From Bacteriovoracaceae bacterium (GTDB lineage Bacteria > Bdellovibrionota > Bacteriovoracia > Bacteriovoracales > Bacteriovoracaceae), in the NCBI GenBank assembly GCA_018649885.1, contig JABIHA010000001.1, positions 1-45,128 on the forward strand: a DNA stretch of 45,128 bases, in the 5' to 3' direction. The position numbers and the translations under genes are program-made. Below are positions 1 through 8,748 of this stretch, one piece after another. The notes under the pieces are model-generated. The model was not told where the DNA came from and made no database searches. It was given only the letters and a program-made list of their open reading frames with translations. Numbering within the stretch: the stretch's first letter is position 1; each line of letters starts with the position of its first letter.

Positions 1-125
1 CTACAACTTGGCCATCATCAGGATTGTTAGAGTCGCCGTCGTCGTCGTCTCCATCACCATTGTCTACAACTTGGCCATCATCAGGATTGTTAGAGTCGTC
101 GCCGTCATCGTCACCATTATCAACA
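1..125. repeat. 63-bp tandem repeat inside lipoprotein gene
   Basis: A block beginning ctacaacttggccatcatca occurs at 1 and again at 64, identical for about 35 bp and then diverging in the number of gtc/cgt triplets. The period is 63 bp (21 codons). A more diverged copy is visible at the protein level at roughly 127-200. Because the unit is a multiple of three, copy-number change would lengthen or shorten the Asp-rich stalk without a frameshift. The array probably continues beyond the left edge. Confidence 0.8.
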
Positions 126-412
126 ACCAGGCCACCATCATCAGTACCTCCGTTATCAATAACTTGTCCGTCGTCTGGATTGTCAGAGTCGTCAGCATCG
201 TCAATTGCGAGACCTGCATCTGGGTCGTCTGATGCGAAATCAGATGGCCCGTCAATTGAGTCCTCTAAATCTGCAAGCTCATCACTGTCAAGTTCACTAA
301 GCTGATCAACTCCAGGTTTTTCGTAGAATCCATCTTGATTACAAGATGTGAGTACTACTACCATGAAACTTAGTGCAAAAAGATTTGTTAGTACTTTTGT
401 AAAGGTTCCCAT
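1..412 (-). CDS. Asp-rich repeat lipoprotein (5' part of gene only; runs off left edge)
   Basis: The frame opens with ATG at 412, preceded by an AGGGAGG ribosome binding site about 6 nt upstream, and stays open to the window edge, so the C-terminus is missing. The protein starts MGTFTKVLTNLFALSF and has a lipobox ending LTSC at about residue 25, so it is predicted to be exported and lipid-anchored by signal peptidase II. The mature part is extremely acidic: a linker rich in Asp and Ser, then repeats built around SNNPDDGQVVDNG separated by runs of Asp and Gly. Such Asp/Gly/Asn repeats resemble Ca-binding or flexible stalk segments of surface proteins, but no known domain is visible. Function is unknown. 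The export signal is clear; the role is not. Confidence 0.75.
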   Translation of the reverse strand, partial: MGTFTKVLTNLFALSFMVVVLTSCNQDGFYEKPGVDQLSELDSDELADLEDSIDGPSDFASDDPDAGLAIDDADDSDNPDDGQVIDNGGTDDGGLVVDNGDDDGDDSNNPDDGQVVDNGDGDDDDGDSNNPDDGQVV

Positions 413-844
413 GTATCGCCTCCCTAATGGCGACTACAAAGACCGAAAAAAATGGGTTCAGGTTAAGAAGGCCCCCGCCTTCAAAAAGTGCTCTTTTACT
501 CTTACCTTGAAATGAGTTAGTCACCGCTACCTGAAGAGCTCCCACTTTACCCCCTGTGGTCTCTTGTTGTCCGGTTACCTTTGGTCTTGCTTTCAACTTA
601 CGTACACGAGATCTAAAACGTACAACTACAAAACCAAATCTTTCCTGCTTAAAAAATCTTACCCATCAAATAATTTTTCTATCTTAGTGATCACACTGAT
701 TACGATCAAGAAATTGTTTGAAAAAAATAGGTAAATGAATACAAATTCATGGTGTTAATTGGGTAGCTGATATTCGCTAACTATATGTACTTTAGGAAAC
801 CGCCTATTTGGATTGGCATTTAGACCTTAAATTACCAATAAATT
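413..844. other. Intergenic region upstream of the lipoprotein gene, possible long 5' leader
   Basis: This is 432 bp between the divergently placed lipoprotein start (412, minus strand) and the end of the methyltransferase gene (845). On the minus strand there is a short hairpin, AAGGC with a GGGG loop and GCCTT, at 471-484, followed some 15 nt later by a T-run. A minus-strand frame (about 339-596) is open here but has only a TTG start without a ribosome binding site and overlaps the lipoprotein start, so I do not call it. No riboswitch class I know (c-di-GMP, cobalamin, SAM) could be matched by eye. Confidence 0.4.
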
Positions 845-1633
845 TTATTGGACTGAACAGTTTAAGTAGTGGTCCCACATATTCGGTGATTTAGGTTTAG
901 GGTCATTATAGAGAAATGTGATTTCACCATCATAGACCACTCTGTCATAGCTTTTTACGGTGAACCCAGTTTCTGCTAGGAGGGTCTCAATCTCAAATCT
1001 GCTAAAGTATTTTTGTATCATATCACTGGTATCATACTCACCAAGGCCAAAGTGAATCCTTTCAAACTCAATGTTTTTATTGGCGAGTGTAATGGCTTTG
1101 GCCCTCTTTCCACACAGCTTTAATTCTCTTTCATAAATCCATCTATAGGCCTGGGATATGGCCTCCATTGAGGGGACTACAAGAATAAATCTTCCTCCTT
1201 TTCTTAAGGAATTTTTAATTTGGAGCAGGGATTTTTTGATATTTTTATATTCGGGCATTAATAAAGAATTTATGGAGATGGCCAAATCAAAGCTATTTTC
1301 AAGGCCTTTTAGGTTCTCAAGCTTCTTTTTATAGATTTTGACTTTGCTTTTTTCGGCGCTTTTAAGCCTGCTTCTCTTTTCTTTCATGAGTTCCACCATT
1401 TTTGCCCCTGCATCGATGGCATAGATCTTTTTAAACTTGGGAAGCAGATAGGGCATCAGATTGCCAGTGCCGGCCCCTAGGTCTGCCACTGTCTTAGTCG
1501 CTTTCGCTTTGATTTTATTTATATCGCCCCACAGTGGATTATGGGTGGCGTGGAGTAGGGGGGAGATGATCTCACTGTCGTAATTTGTGGCAATGTTGTC
1601 CCAGGGGTTTGAAATTTTGGTAGCTTGACTCAT
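845..1633 (-). CDS. Class I SAM-dependent methyltransferase
   Basis: A 262-residue cytoplasmic protein without a signal peptide. Motif I of the Rossmann-type methyltransferase fold is at residues 49-58 (VADLGAGTGN), and an acidic residue closing strand 2 (AIDAG, about D74) should bind the SAM ribose. The middle (LAISINSLL) fits motif IV and GGRFILVVPS fits motif VI, as in methyltransferase domains 11/25. The N-terminal WDNIATNYDS resembles the cap helix of small-molecule methyltransferases. Length is typical. The start at 1633 is supported by an AGG 5 nt upstream. The substrate cannot be told from sequence. The gene stands alone, divergent from the tiny gene at 1752. The methyltransferase call is firm; the substrate is unknown. 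Confidence 0.88.
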   Translation of the reverse strand: MSQATKISNPWDNIATNYDSEIISPLLHATHNPLWGDINKIKAKATKTVADLGAGTGNLMPYLLPKFKKIYAIDAGAKMVELMKEKRSRLKSAEKSKVKIYKKKLENLKGLENSFDLAISINSLLMPEYKNIKKSLLQIKNSLRKGGRFILVVPSMEAISQAYRWIYERELKLCGKRAKAITLANKNIEFERIHFGLGEYDTSDMIQKYFSRFEIETLLAETGFTVKSYDRVVYDGEITFLYNDPKPKSPNMWDHYLNCSVQ

Positions 1634-1751
1634 CTAGACCTGCTTTTTTCAATGTTTACACCACTTAATTTTATCACAACTCTATGGACATTTTCCCTCT
1701 GGAGTGGGAGACTCTGGCCCTTAAAAAATAGCTGAGTTTATTGGAGAATCT

Positions 1752-1868
1752 ATGAAGAAGTTAAAAAAATCACGTGCTGCTAAAAAGCCAAGTCGTAACA
1801 AAAAAAGCATGTTGAAATTAAAAAGAATGGCAAGAAAAAGAAAACTTTTAAAGAATCATAACCTTTAA
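1752..1868 (+). CDS. Very small basic protein (38 residues), possibly ribosome-associated
   Basis: ATG at 1752 follows a GGAGA ribosome binding site with a 4-nt gap, and the frame ends at TAA 1866-1868. The product is 38 residues, starts MKKLKKSRAAKKPSRNKK and ends KRMARKRKLLKNHNL. More than half the residues are Lys or Arg and there is no acidic residue. The pattern with K-R-M and R-K-R-K-L-L-K resembles small AURKAIP1/COX24-like (bS22-type) ribosomal proteins and other nucleic-acid-binding peptides. This is a resemblance by eye, not a demonstrated homology. The gene lies alone between the methyltransferase and the nrdJ promoter. The good ribosome binding site and composition make a real gene likely. 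Confidence 0.55.
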   Translation: MKKLKKSRAAKKPSRNKKSMLKLKRMARKRKLLKNHNL

Positions 1869-1918
1869 ACTAAGCTGTCACTCAGCTACCTAAGGTGCCA
1901 AGCAGCCCGCTTCACAGT

Positions 1919-1976
1919 TAACTATATATAGGGTCCTGGTCAAAAAAATGACCCCTAAAAAAACTAGATATTGTGT
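1919..1976 (+). promoter_or_regulatory. Pair of NrdR-box-like operators upstream of nrdJ
   Basis: Two 16-bp sites match the NrdR consensus (ACACTATATATAGTGT-like): TAACTATATATAGGGT at 1919-1934 (about 13 of 16) and AAACTAGATATTGTGT at 1961-1976 (about 14 of 16). Their centres are 42 bp apart, about four helical turns, so both would lie on the same DNA face as expected for cooperative NrdR binding. The second box abuts the -35 hexamer at 1976. NrdR is an ATP/dATP-sensing repressor of ribonucleotide reductase genes. The operator call is inferred from pattern and position; no nrdR gene is in this window. Confidence 0.6.
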
Positions 1977-2004
1977 TGACTCTGAAGAAAAAAGGGCTTT
2001 TAAT
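1976..2004 (+). promoter_or_regulatory. Sigma70-type promoter for nrdJ
   Basis: TTGACT (1976-1981) is followed after 17 bp by TTTAAT (1999-2004). Both hexamers are one mismatch from consensus and the spacing is ideal. Transcription would start near 2011, giving a leader of about 145 nt before the GTG start of nrdJ. An 11-bp palindrome, ACAAAATTTGT, sits just downstream of the -10. Confidence 0.6.
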
Positions 2005-2157
2005 AAAAATGTAAACAAAATTTGTCACGGAAAAAAGCTGGCCACGGCTTCTTTTCACATCAAAGTTTAACACTAATTTATTAGGTGTATTGCTAAGGCT
2101 TTCAAGGTCTTATGCGGATTCGTACACCCAGCTTTTCAGGGATTAAGGAGAATTACT

Positions 2158-5100
2158 GTGAAGATTAAGAGACGATTTACCAAGAAAGGAAAGTCCGTTT
2201 TTGGCGAGCTAGAATTTGTAAAAAGAACGAGCATGGTGAGAAGTACTGACGGGCGCTCTAGTAACGCCATGGAAGTCACCGTACCACGCAGTTGGTCACA
2301 AGTTGCCACTGACATTATTGCTCAAAAGTATTTTAGAAAAACGGGAGTTCCTCAAACTGATGATAAGGGCAGGAATATTCTCGATGAAAATAATAAGGCT
2401 GTACTTGGGCCAGAAACTGACGCAAGGCAAGTTGTTCATCGCTTGGCAGGTTGCTGGGCTCATTGGGGACAAAAATTCGGCTATTTCAATAGTGAAGAGG
2501 ATCATAAAGCCTATTACGACGAAATGCGCTATATGTTGGCCGATCAAATGGCAGCACCAAACTCCCCTCAGTGGTTTAATACTGGAATGTCTTTTGCTTA
2601 TGGGATCCAAGGTTCGGCCCAGGGGCACTCATATGTTGACCCTCTAACAGGGAAGTTAAAAAAATCCACATCCGCTTATGAAAGACCTCAGCCCCACGCC
2701 TGTTTTATCCAAAATGTTAGTGACGACCTAGTCAATAACGGTGGAATTATGGACCTGTGGACTCGTGAGGCCAGGTTATTTAAATATGGATCTGGAACTG
2801 GCACTAATTTCTCTCAAATTAGAGGTGTTGGAGAATCATTATCAGGAGGCGGACTTTCTTCAGGTCTTATGAGCTTTCTCAAGATTGGTGACAGGGCAGC
2901 AGGGGCCATCAAATCAGGCGGCACTACAAGACGTGCTGCTAAAATGATTTGTCTCGACCTTGATCATCCTGATATTGAAGATTTCGTTTCTTGGAAAGTT
3001 AAAGAAGAGAGAAAGGTAGCAGCTCTTGTAACTGGTTCAAAAATCTGTAAAGAGCGTCTTGACGCTATTATGGATGCTATTAATGCTAGCAGTGATGAAG
3101 GTCGATTTGAGGCCAAGAAAAACCCTTTACTTAAGAAGGCCATATCTATGGCCTATAAAGATAAAGTTCCTACAAACTATATTGGTAGAGTTGTAGATCT
3201 TGCAAAGCAGGGAATCGATCATATTGAGTTTGAAGTTTACGATACTGACTGGAATTCAGAGGCCTACGCTACTGTTTCTGGCCAAAACTCCAATAATTCA
3301 GTTCGAGTTCCCAATCGTTTCTTTGATGCCCTCGATAAAGACGGGGATTGGCCACTAAAAGCTAGAACCAATGGGACAACACTAAAAACCATTAAGGCCA
3401 AAAAACTTTGGGGTGATATCACTGACTCGGCTTGGCAATGTGCTGATCCGGGAGTTCAGTTTGATGACACTATTAATGAGTGGCATACCTGTCCAGAAGA
3501 CGGAAGAATCAATGCTTCAAATCCGTGCTCAGAATATATGTTCCTCGATAATACTGCTTGTAATCTCGCCTCACTAAATCTTGTTAAATTTTACGACAAA
3601 GAAAAGTGTGAGTTTAAGCTCGAAGAGTTCGAGCATGCTTGTCGCTTGTGGACAATGACTCTTGAAATTTCAGTTTTAATGGCCCAATTTCCATCTGAGG
3701 AAATTGCGGAGTTAAGCTACAAGTTTAGAACCTTGGGTATTGGTTATGCCAATATTGGTGCTCTTCTAATGATTATGGGGATCCCTTATGATTCAGATGA
3801 AGGTCGAAATATTTGTGCTGCCATTACATCAATTATGGGTGGCGTTGCCTACGAAACTTCAGCTGAAATGGCCGGTGAGTTAGGCGCATTTGATGGATAC
3901 GAAAAAAATAAGGAGCACATGCTTAAAGTGATACGAAATCACAGAAGAGCAGCTCATGGTGCTGATGATTCTGAATACGAGGGCCTGACTGTAAGACCAG
4001 TTCCTTTGAATCAAAAGCTTGTTTCTAAAGAAATGGCCAAAAGAGCACTGGACAGTTGGGACCGTGCCTATGAGCTTGGAGAGAAAAATGGTTTTAGAAA
4101 TGCTCAAGTAAGTGTTATTGCACCTACAGGCACCATCGGTCTTGTGATGGATTGTGATACTACTGGAATTGAGCCCGATTTTTCTCTTGTAAAGTTTAAA
4201 AAGCTTGCCGGTGGTGGATACTTTAAAATCATTAATCAAAGTGTACCTCTAGCTCTTAAGAATTTAGGCTATAAGAAAAAGCAAATTGATGAAATTATTC
4301 AATACGCAGTTGGAACTGGGACCCTCACTGGCACTCCAGCAATCAATAGAAAATCTCTTACTGAAAAAGGTCTGAGTGATTCCATGATCGAGAAGATTGA
4401 AAATTCTCTTGATCAGGCCTTTGATCTATCATTTGCTTTTGGGCGCTACACAGTTGGAGAAGATTTTTTAAGAGACAAATTAGGTCTAAGTGAAGAGCAA
4501 ATCAACTCTCCTGAGTTGAGCGTTCTCGGTGAATTGGGATTCACAAAAGAGGAAATTGTCAAAGCAGGAGACACCGTTTGTGGGACTATGACTCTTGAAG
4601 GGGCTCCTCATCTAAAAGACTGTGATCTCGACGTATTTGATTGTGCTTCAAAATGTGGAAAATATGGGACCAGAGTTATTTCTCCCGGTGCCCACATTAA
4701 GATGATGGCAGCTGCCCAACCATATTTGTCGGGTGCTATCTCAAAAACAATAAATATGTCTGCATCAGCGACTATTTCAGATATTGATGAGGCTTACCGT
4801 CTTTCATGGAGCCTTGGCACGAAGGCCAATGCAATCTATAGAGATGGCTCAAAACTTTCACAACCTCTCAATGCTGCTGCTTTTGATGATTTGTGTTTAT
4901 TTGATTTTGAGGAAATGTCTCAAAATGAAAAAATCATCACTGTCTCTGAGAAGATCGTTGAAAAAGTTGTTGAAAAAATTATTTATAAAGAAGTATCCAG
5001 AAGAGAGTCCCTGCCTAATCTTAGGAAAGGTTATACTCAAAAGGCTTCGGTCGGAGGGCATAAGCTTTATCTTAGAACAGGCGAATATGTTGATGGTAGA

Positions 5101-5661
5101 GTTGGTGAAATCTTTATTGATATGCATAAAGAAGGGGCCGCTTATCGTTCCTTAATGAACTGCTTCTCCATTGCTATTTCCATAGGCCTTCAGTATGGAG
5201 TACCACTAGAGGAATTCGTAGAGGCCTTTACATTTACTCGTTTTGAGCCCAATGGCATAGTCCTCGGACATGACAATATAAAAATGGCGACTTCAGTCAT
5301 TGACTATATCTTCAGAGATTTGGCCTGCAACTACCTAGGTCGCTATGACCTGGTCCATGTTAAGCCGGAAGATCTCAAGCCAGATGCAGTTCAAGGTGAG
5401 ACTGAGGAAGAGACTCCTCTTTTAAGTTTTAATGAGAGTAAAGAAGTCCAACATCCTGATGGACAAGTTAGCGTGGAAACACAAAAGGTTTTCTCCATGG
5501 AGAGAAATTCGGCCATGGTAATTGAGCAAAAAAAGCGTGAGGTAGCTCAACTCAAAGGATATGTGGGAGACCCATGCCCTGAGTGTGGATCTTTGACTCT
5601 TGTACGAAATGGTTCTTGTTTAAAATGTGACAGCTGTGGGGCCACTACAGGTTGTTCATAA
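2158..5661 (+). CDS. nrdJ: Class II (adenosylcobalamin-dependent) ribonucleotide reductase
   Basis: A 1,167-residue enzyme that reduces ribonucleotides to deoxyribonucleotides using a B12-generated thiyl radical. It needs no oxygen and no separate radical subunit. Visible landmarks are the N-terminal active-site Cys in HACFIQNV (C182), the radical-bearing Cys in NPCSE (N455, C457, E459), the PTGTIG loop, and a C-terminal TSCPD-type domain (about 980-1060, containing [10 protein letters not shown]). A zinc-ribbon tail follows ([13 protein letters not shown], ending GCS), which probably carries the redox thiols. Length fits the long NrdJ type. The GTG start at 2158 is chosen because AAGGAG lies 7 nt upstream. 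The gene is monocistronic, with its own promoter, two NrdR-like boxes and a terminator. Cobalamin must be made or imported by genes elsewhere. Confidence 0.97.
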   Translation: MKIKRRFTKKGKSVFGELEFVKRTSMVRSTDGRSSNAMEVTVPRSWSQVATDIIAQKYFRKTGVPQTDDKGRNILDENNKAVLGPETDARQVVHRLAGCWAHWGQKFGYFNSEEDHKAYYDEMRYMLADQMAAPNSPQWFNTGMSFAYGIQGSAQGHSYVDPLTGKLKKSTSAYERPQPHACFIQNVSDDLVNNGGIMDLWTREARLFKYGSGTGTNFSQIRGVGESLSGGGLSSGLMSFLKIGDRAAGAIKSGGTTRRAAKMICLDLDHPDIEDFVSWKVKEERKVAALVTGSKICKERLDAIMDAINASSDEGRFEAKKNPLLKKAISMAYKDKVPTNYIGRVVDLAKQGIDHIEFEVYDTDWNSEAYATVSGQNSNNSVRVPNRFFDALDKDGDWPLKARTNGTTLKTIKAKKLWGDITDSAWQCADPGVQFDDTINEWHTCPEDGRINASNPCSEYMFLDNTACNLASLNLVKFYDKEKCEFKLEEFEHACRLWTMTLEISVLMAQFPSEEIAELSYKFRTLGIGYANIGALLMIMGIPYDSDEGRNICAAITSIMGGVAYETSAEMAGELGAFDGYEKNKEHMLKVIRNHRRAAHGADDSEYEGLTVRPVPLNQKLVSKEMAKRALDSWDRAYELGEKNGFRNAQVSVIAPTGTIGLVMDCDTTGIEPDFSLVKFKKLAGGGYFKIINQSVPLALKNLGYKKKQIDEIIQYAVGTGTLTGTPAINRKSLTEKGLSDSMIEKIENSLDQAFDLSFAFGRYTVGEDFLRDKLGLSEEQINSPELSVLGELGFTKEEIVKAGDTVCGTMTLEGAPHLKDCDLDVFDCASKCGKYGTRVISPGAHIKMMAAAQPYLSGAISKTINMSASATISDIDEAYRLSWSLGTKANAIYRDGSKLSQPLNAAAFDDLCLFDFEEMSQNEKIITVSEKIVEKVVEKIIYKEVSRRESLPNLRKGYTQKASVGGHKLYLRTGEYVDGRVGEIFIDMHKEGAAYRSLMNCFSIAISIGLQYGVPLEEFVEAFTFTRFEPNGIVLGHDNIKMATSVIDYIFRDLACNYLGRYDLVHVKPEDLKPDAVQGETEEETPLLSFNESKEVQHPDGQVSVETQKVFSMERNSAMVIEQKKREVAQLKGYVGDPCPECGSLTLVRNGSCLKCDSCGATTGCS

Positions 5662-5707
5662 TAATACTGATACCAGTACTTCTTCGAAAACATTGATTTG
5701 ATTTTAT

Positions 5708-5735
5708 GGCAGAGTCTTTTGACTCTGCCTTTTTT
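5708..5735 (+). terminator. Rho-independent terminator of nrdJ
   Basis: Perfect 9-bp stem GGCAGAGTC / GACTCTGCC with a TTTT loop, followed by six T residues, 46 bp after the nrdJ stop codon. Confidence 0.95.
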
Positions 5736-6347
5736 ATTTGGATCTATCTTTAAAAAATGGACGAATTGTCTCTAGATTTGATCTAAGCTCAATATTCATC
5801 ATTTGCGCCAGAGTATTTAAAATAACAATGGCATTTTTATCAGCGTCTCCTTTGGCAAGAGATCTTATTCTTTCCAAAATACCTTCATTTACTTTTTCAA
5901 CTTCTTCATAGAGCTCGAGCGAATCATTGTTTCTTCAAGAGTCGAAAAGGGGAGATGGAATCTGGCCATGGGTCTTAAAAAATCTAATGGAGGGCAACCA
6001 CTGGTGGCCATAATTACGCCAAAAATTGAAAAAAGTCCGTCCTGGAGAGATGTGTTTTTATAATAAGTCCTCTCTGGAGTTTCAACGTAGACTTCAGCCT
6101 TTTCAAAGCTAGGAGCATTTTTAAAATATTCCACAGTGTTGAAGAGATTTTTGGCCACAGGACAAAATTCATTTTCTTCGACTTTTAAAGGGCAGTTTTG
6201 GCATTTATAATTTTCAAGCTTAGTCCATTCAGGCCCTGTTGGATCGTTATCAATAAGAGTGATTTCATCTTCATCGATATCGATTGTGTAGGTGAATGGT
6301 TTTTCACCACTTTCTGGAAGCTTGAAAGCGTACTTAAATTTAATCAT
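5734..6347 (-). pseudogene. Conserved hypothetical protein gene broken by deletion plus frameshift
   Basis: The N-terminal frame starts at ATG 6347 (GAGGA 5 nt upstream) and reads MIKFKYAFKLPESGEKPF..., with a paired-Cys segment (CQNCPLKV...FCPVAKNLF) and the conserved-looking stretches TSGCPPLDFLRPMARFHLPF and STLEETMIR. It then stops early at 5889 after the low-complexity tail SSSMKKLKK. A second minus-strand frame picks up at about 5930 and continues to a stop at 5734, reading SLELYEEVEKVNEGILERIR and then GDADKNAIVILNTLAQMM. From memory, intact relatives in Myxococcota/Bdellovibrionota keep both parts in one ~220-residue protein joined by a ~25-residue segment (YLLAQYF-like), which is missing here. 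I therefore infer an internal deletion of non-triplet length near 5918-5935. Function of the family is unknown. Confidence 0.65.
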
Positions 6348-6453
6348 CAATTTCCTCGCAAATTTCTTATCGGGTATTTTATTCGAAATTCTTAAGATTT
6401 CCTAATGACTAAATAAATTCATAAGGATTTGTTGGTATTTACTAGATTAGTGC

Positions 6454-6484
6454 AAAAAAAAAGGGTCAGCTTAGCGCTGACCCT
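6454..6484 (-). terminator. Rho-independent terminator of the histone-like gene
   Basis: Read on the minus strand, a 9-bp stem AGGGTCAGC / GCTGACCCT with a 5-nt loop is followed by nine T residues, 22 bp after the stop of the histone-like gene. Confidence 0.92.
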
Positions 6485-6505
6485 GATTCTATAAAGTAAA
6501 TAAAT

Positions 6506-6700
6506 TTACTTCTTTTTAGCTGCTTTTTTCTTAGTAGCTTTTTTCTTTGCTACTTTTTTCTTAGCTTTCTTCTTAGTAGCTTTCTTCTTTGCTACTTTTT
6601 TCTTAGCCTTCTTTCTAGTGGCCTTTTTCTTTGCTACTTTCTTCTTTGTAGCTTTTTTCTTTGTAGCTTTTTTCTTTGTTGCTTTTTTCTTAGCTGCCAT
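6506..6700 (-). CDS. Lys/Ala-rich histone H1-like protein
   Basis: A 64-residue protein made almost entirely of Lys, Ala and Thr in repeats of the type KKKATKKKA and KKKVAKKKA. It has no acidic residue and no hydrophobic core. Such tails resemble bacterial histone H1-like proteins (Hc1/AlgP-type C-terminal repeats), which bind DNA non-specifically and help compact the nucleoid. That function is inferred from composition only. The ATG at 6700 has a clear ribosome binding site (AAGGAGA, 5 nt gap), and the gene has its own terminator, so it is a compact single-gene unit. The repetitive DNA (cttttttcttagtagc-type units) could vary in copy number by slippage. Confidence 0.85.
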   Translation of the reverse strand: MAAKKKATKKKATKKKATKKKVAKKKATRKKAKKKVAKKKATKKKAKKKVAKKKATKKKAAKKK

Positions 6701-7757
6701 GAAATTCTCCTTGCGGGTTATTGGCTTAAAAGTTATATGCGTTAATTGTAACTCACTTTCGACAGAAATAAAAAATTGTTTAACTTTGCCTACTTTTTTT
6801 GATTAAGAAGAAAAAAAATCGATTACATTTTTCAAAAAATCTAAATTTGAAAAAAATATCCTGTTTTTTGAAATATTTTATTCTACAGAATAATAGTAAT
6901 GATTGAATGCCCCTGTAGTAAGGGGGGATGCGCTTTTTTAAAAAGATAAGAACGATTTTAAAAAAACAAAATGGTGATTAAATTTTTTATAAAATTTGGA
7001 ATACACTAAAAAAAATCAAAAAAAAAATCAATAATTGACCATAATTGATACAAAAAAACAAAAATGTAAAAAAAATAAACGCATTAAAGGGCAAATACAC
7101 AAAGATTTGGAAGTTATTCCACAAAACTTTTACAAATTTTGCAGATGAGTTCATTTTAGCGATCAAATTTAGAGATGATTGTGAAGTAAATAGATAAAAA
7201 AACCAGAAAAAATATACCAAAAGAAGGAGTTTAAAAAACTTATGAAAAACCATATGAATCATAGGTATTTCATGTAGTTACACATGATATTTTTTGATAA
7301 AAAAAGAGTTTAAAATCTGAAATTGATTATGTTTTTTTCAAAAACTCCCCAATAAAGCAAATATTTTAGAAAAAATGATTTTTTTTTTACCTCGTGGCCG
7401 TTTATGAATTCATTATTTTCTTTTTCTTCAAAATTAATAGGGAAGACCTGGTACTTTTGTAGGTTTTCATAAGTAGCTATAGGACATTTCTTTGGTGGAA
7501 TTAAAATTTAATTCAATTTATGGCCTCTACAGATTAATCGAACAAAATTGGGGACAGATTTTGACCTAGCTATTTGTCAGTATCATAAATGGTAACCTAA
7601 CCTTTAAAATTATTAAGGGGTCCCCCTAGGTCAATAATAGGTACAAAATCCATTAGAGTAGGAAATAAGCGTCTCTAAGAAAGTGTTGAACCTATTTATA
7701 GTGAAAGTCAAAAGCAATTAGAAGACTAAAGTGACTGTAAAAAAAGAAATACCAGCT
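6701..7757. other. AT-rich intergenic region without a convincing gene
   Basis: This is about 1 kb of very AT-rich DNA with many A- and T-runs. A minus-strand frame at 6987-7262 (Phe/Leu/Ile-rich, with long Phe runs) looks like a by-product of A-tracts on the opposite strand and has no ribosome binding site. No tRNA-like or ncRNA structure was recognised. The right end holds a small inverted repeat with a GGGGACAGATTTTGACC motif (listed separately). Confidence 0.5.
7549..7634. repeat. Possible REP-like or mobile-element end fragment
   Basis: TTGGGGACAGATTTTGACC begins at 7549. The 9-bp arm TTGACCTAG (7561-7569) is mirrored by CTAGGTCAA (7626-7634), and GGGGAC at the left is echoed by GTCCCC just before the right arm. 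A TGGGGACAGA motif is, from memory, common beside REP-associated Y1 (IS200-like) transposase genes in related bacteria. No transposase is present here, so at most this is a solitary relic. Confidence 0.3.
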
Positions 7758-7892
7758 TTATTGTGCTGCTTTAATGAAGTTATTAATCACGTGGCCAAGA
7801 CTTTTAAGTAATCTTTTGTCCAATTTGATGGCATCAACACATTCAAAACTTTGATTACTGGAGTATACCTTGCAAAAATTGGCGAAAATTTT
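7758..7892 (-). pseudogene. Possible C-terminal gene fragment, no start codon
   Basis: A 44-codon open stretch between TAG (7893-7895) and TAA (7758-7760) reads like ordinary protein (for example QSFECVDAIKLDKRLLKSL then GHVINNFIKAA). It stands out from the AT-rich surroundings and has no ATG, GTG or usable start with a ribosome binding site. It may be the tail of a decayed gene. The family was not recognised. Confidence 0.25.
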
Positions 7893-7923
7893 CTAAAAAT
7901 GGCGAATTATCCTAAGTTTCAAG

Positions 7924-8748
7924 CTAGTTTTTATTTGGAATAAGGCCAAAAGGTAAAAAAAGAAGAAATTGAGTTAAAGCAAGCGCAGGGGCCGGAGGCC
8001 ATCCAAAGCTATTGGCAAAGAAAAGTCCTAATATTCCACTTAACACTGCAAAAATAACCGAGTATTTAAAGACAGAGGACATATTTTTAGAGAATTTATA
8101 GGCAAAGGTTCCTGGCAAAATTAATAGTGAGCTTACAAGAATTGTTCCGGAAATTTTGACGGCGCCCACAATTAGGCATGTCAGCAAAAAGAAGAGGCCG
8201 TAGTGGTAAAGTTTCGTTCGAACACCAGATAACTTGGCCCCTTGTGGGTCAAAAGAAAAGTAAATCCAACGATCAAGTGAGCGCACAACAAGTATTAGAC
8301 ACATTAAAAATAAGAAAAAGAGCACCAATAAATCAAAATTATCTAAAAGAAGAATATTTCCAAACAAAAGTGAGAACAGATCACTGGTTCCGCCAATGTA
8401 TTTGTAGTGGATGATTAGACCTAGGGCCATAGTAGTAGATAAAAAGATTCCAATCAGTGAGTCTGAGGGAAGTGGTCCTTTGTGAGAAGCGCGCGCCAAA
8501 AAATAGACAAATATGCAAGTAAAGCCCAGAGTTCCTAAAAATAAACTGATAGTATGTGAAAACGGTAGGCACAAAAGGGTCAGGGCAACCCCCAGTATAG
8601 TAGAGTGGGAGATGGCAGGGGCCATAAAGGCATACTTCTTAGCAACGACAATGGGACTCAAAATACCGCAGACAATAGAGAGCATGACCACTCCTATCAT
8701 GGCCCTAATCAGAAAATCATATTCAAAGAAGTCTAATACTAAACTCAA
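7924..8748 (-). CDS. znuB: Zinc/manganese ABC transporter, membrane permease
   Basis: A 274-residue integral membrane protein of the ABC-3 family with about eight hydrophobic segments. It is the channel through which the metal handed over by the binding protein crosses the inner membrane, and it pairs with the ATPase encoded just upstream. Family features seen are the N-terminal segment FLIRAMIGVVMLSIVCGIL, the ISHSTILGVAL loop containing a His, and the conserved later helices (SGTILVSSLLILPGTFA). Its ATG overlaps the znuC stop by 4 nt, so the two are translationally coupled. Gene order is znuA-znuC-znuB. Zinc is the likeliest substrate, although the same family also carries Mn and Fe. Confidence 0.92.
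   Translation of the reverse strand: MSLVLDFFEYDFLIRAMIGVVMLSIVCGILSPIVVAKKYAFMAPAISHSTILGVALTLLCLPFSHTISLFLGTLGFTCIFVYFLARASHKGPLPSDSLIGIFLSTTMALGLIIHYKYIGGTSDLFSLLFGNILLLDNFDLLVLFFLFLMCLILVVRSLDRWIYFSFDPQGAKLSGVRTKLYHYGLFFLLTCLIVGAVKISGTILVSSLLILPGTFAYKFSKNMSSVFKYSVIFAVLSGILGLFFANSFGWPPAPALALTQFLLFLPFGLIPNKN

Noticed and set aside
339..596. Open minus-strand frame of 85 codons upstream of and overlapping the lipoprotein start
   Set aside because: Only a TTG start with no ribosome binding site; it overlaps the well-supported lipoprotein start in another frame.
2005..2157. Cobalamin riboswitch in the nrdJ leader
   Set aside because: No B12-box-like conserved stretch seen; the NrdR-like boxes explain regulation better.
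6987..7262. Phe/Leu-rich 91-codon minus-strand frame
   Set aside because: Composition is explained by A-tracts on the opposite strand; no ribosome binding site and no domain.
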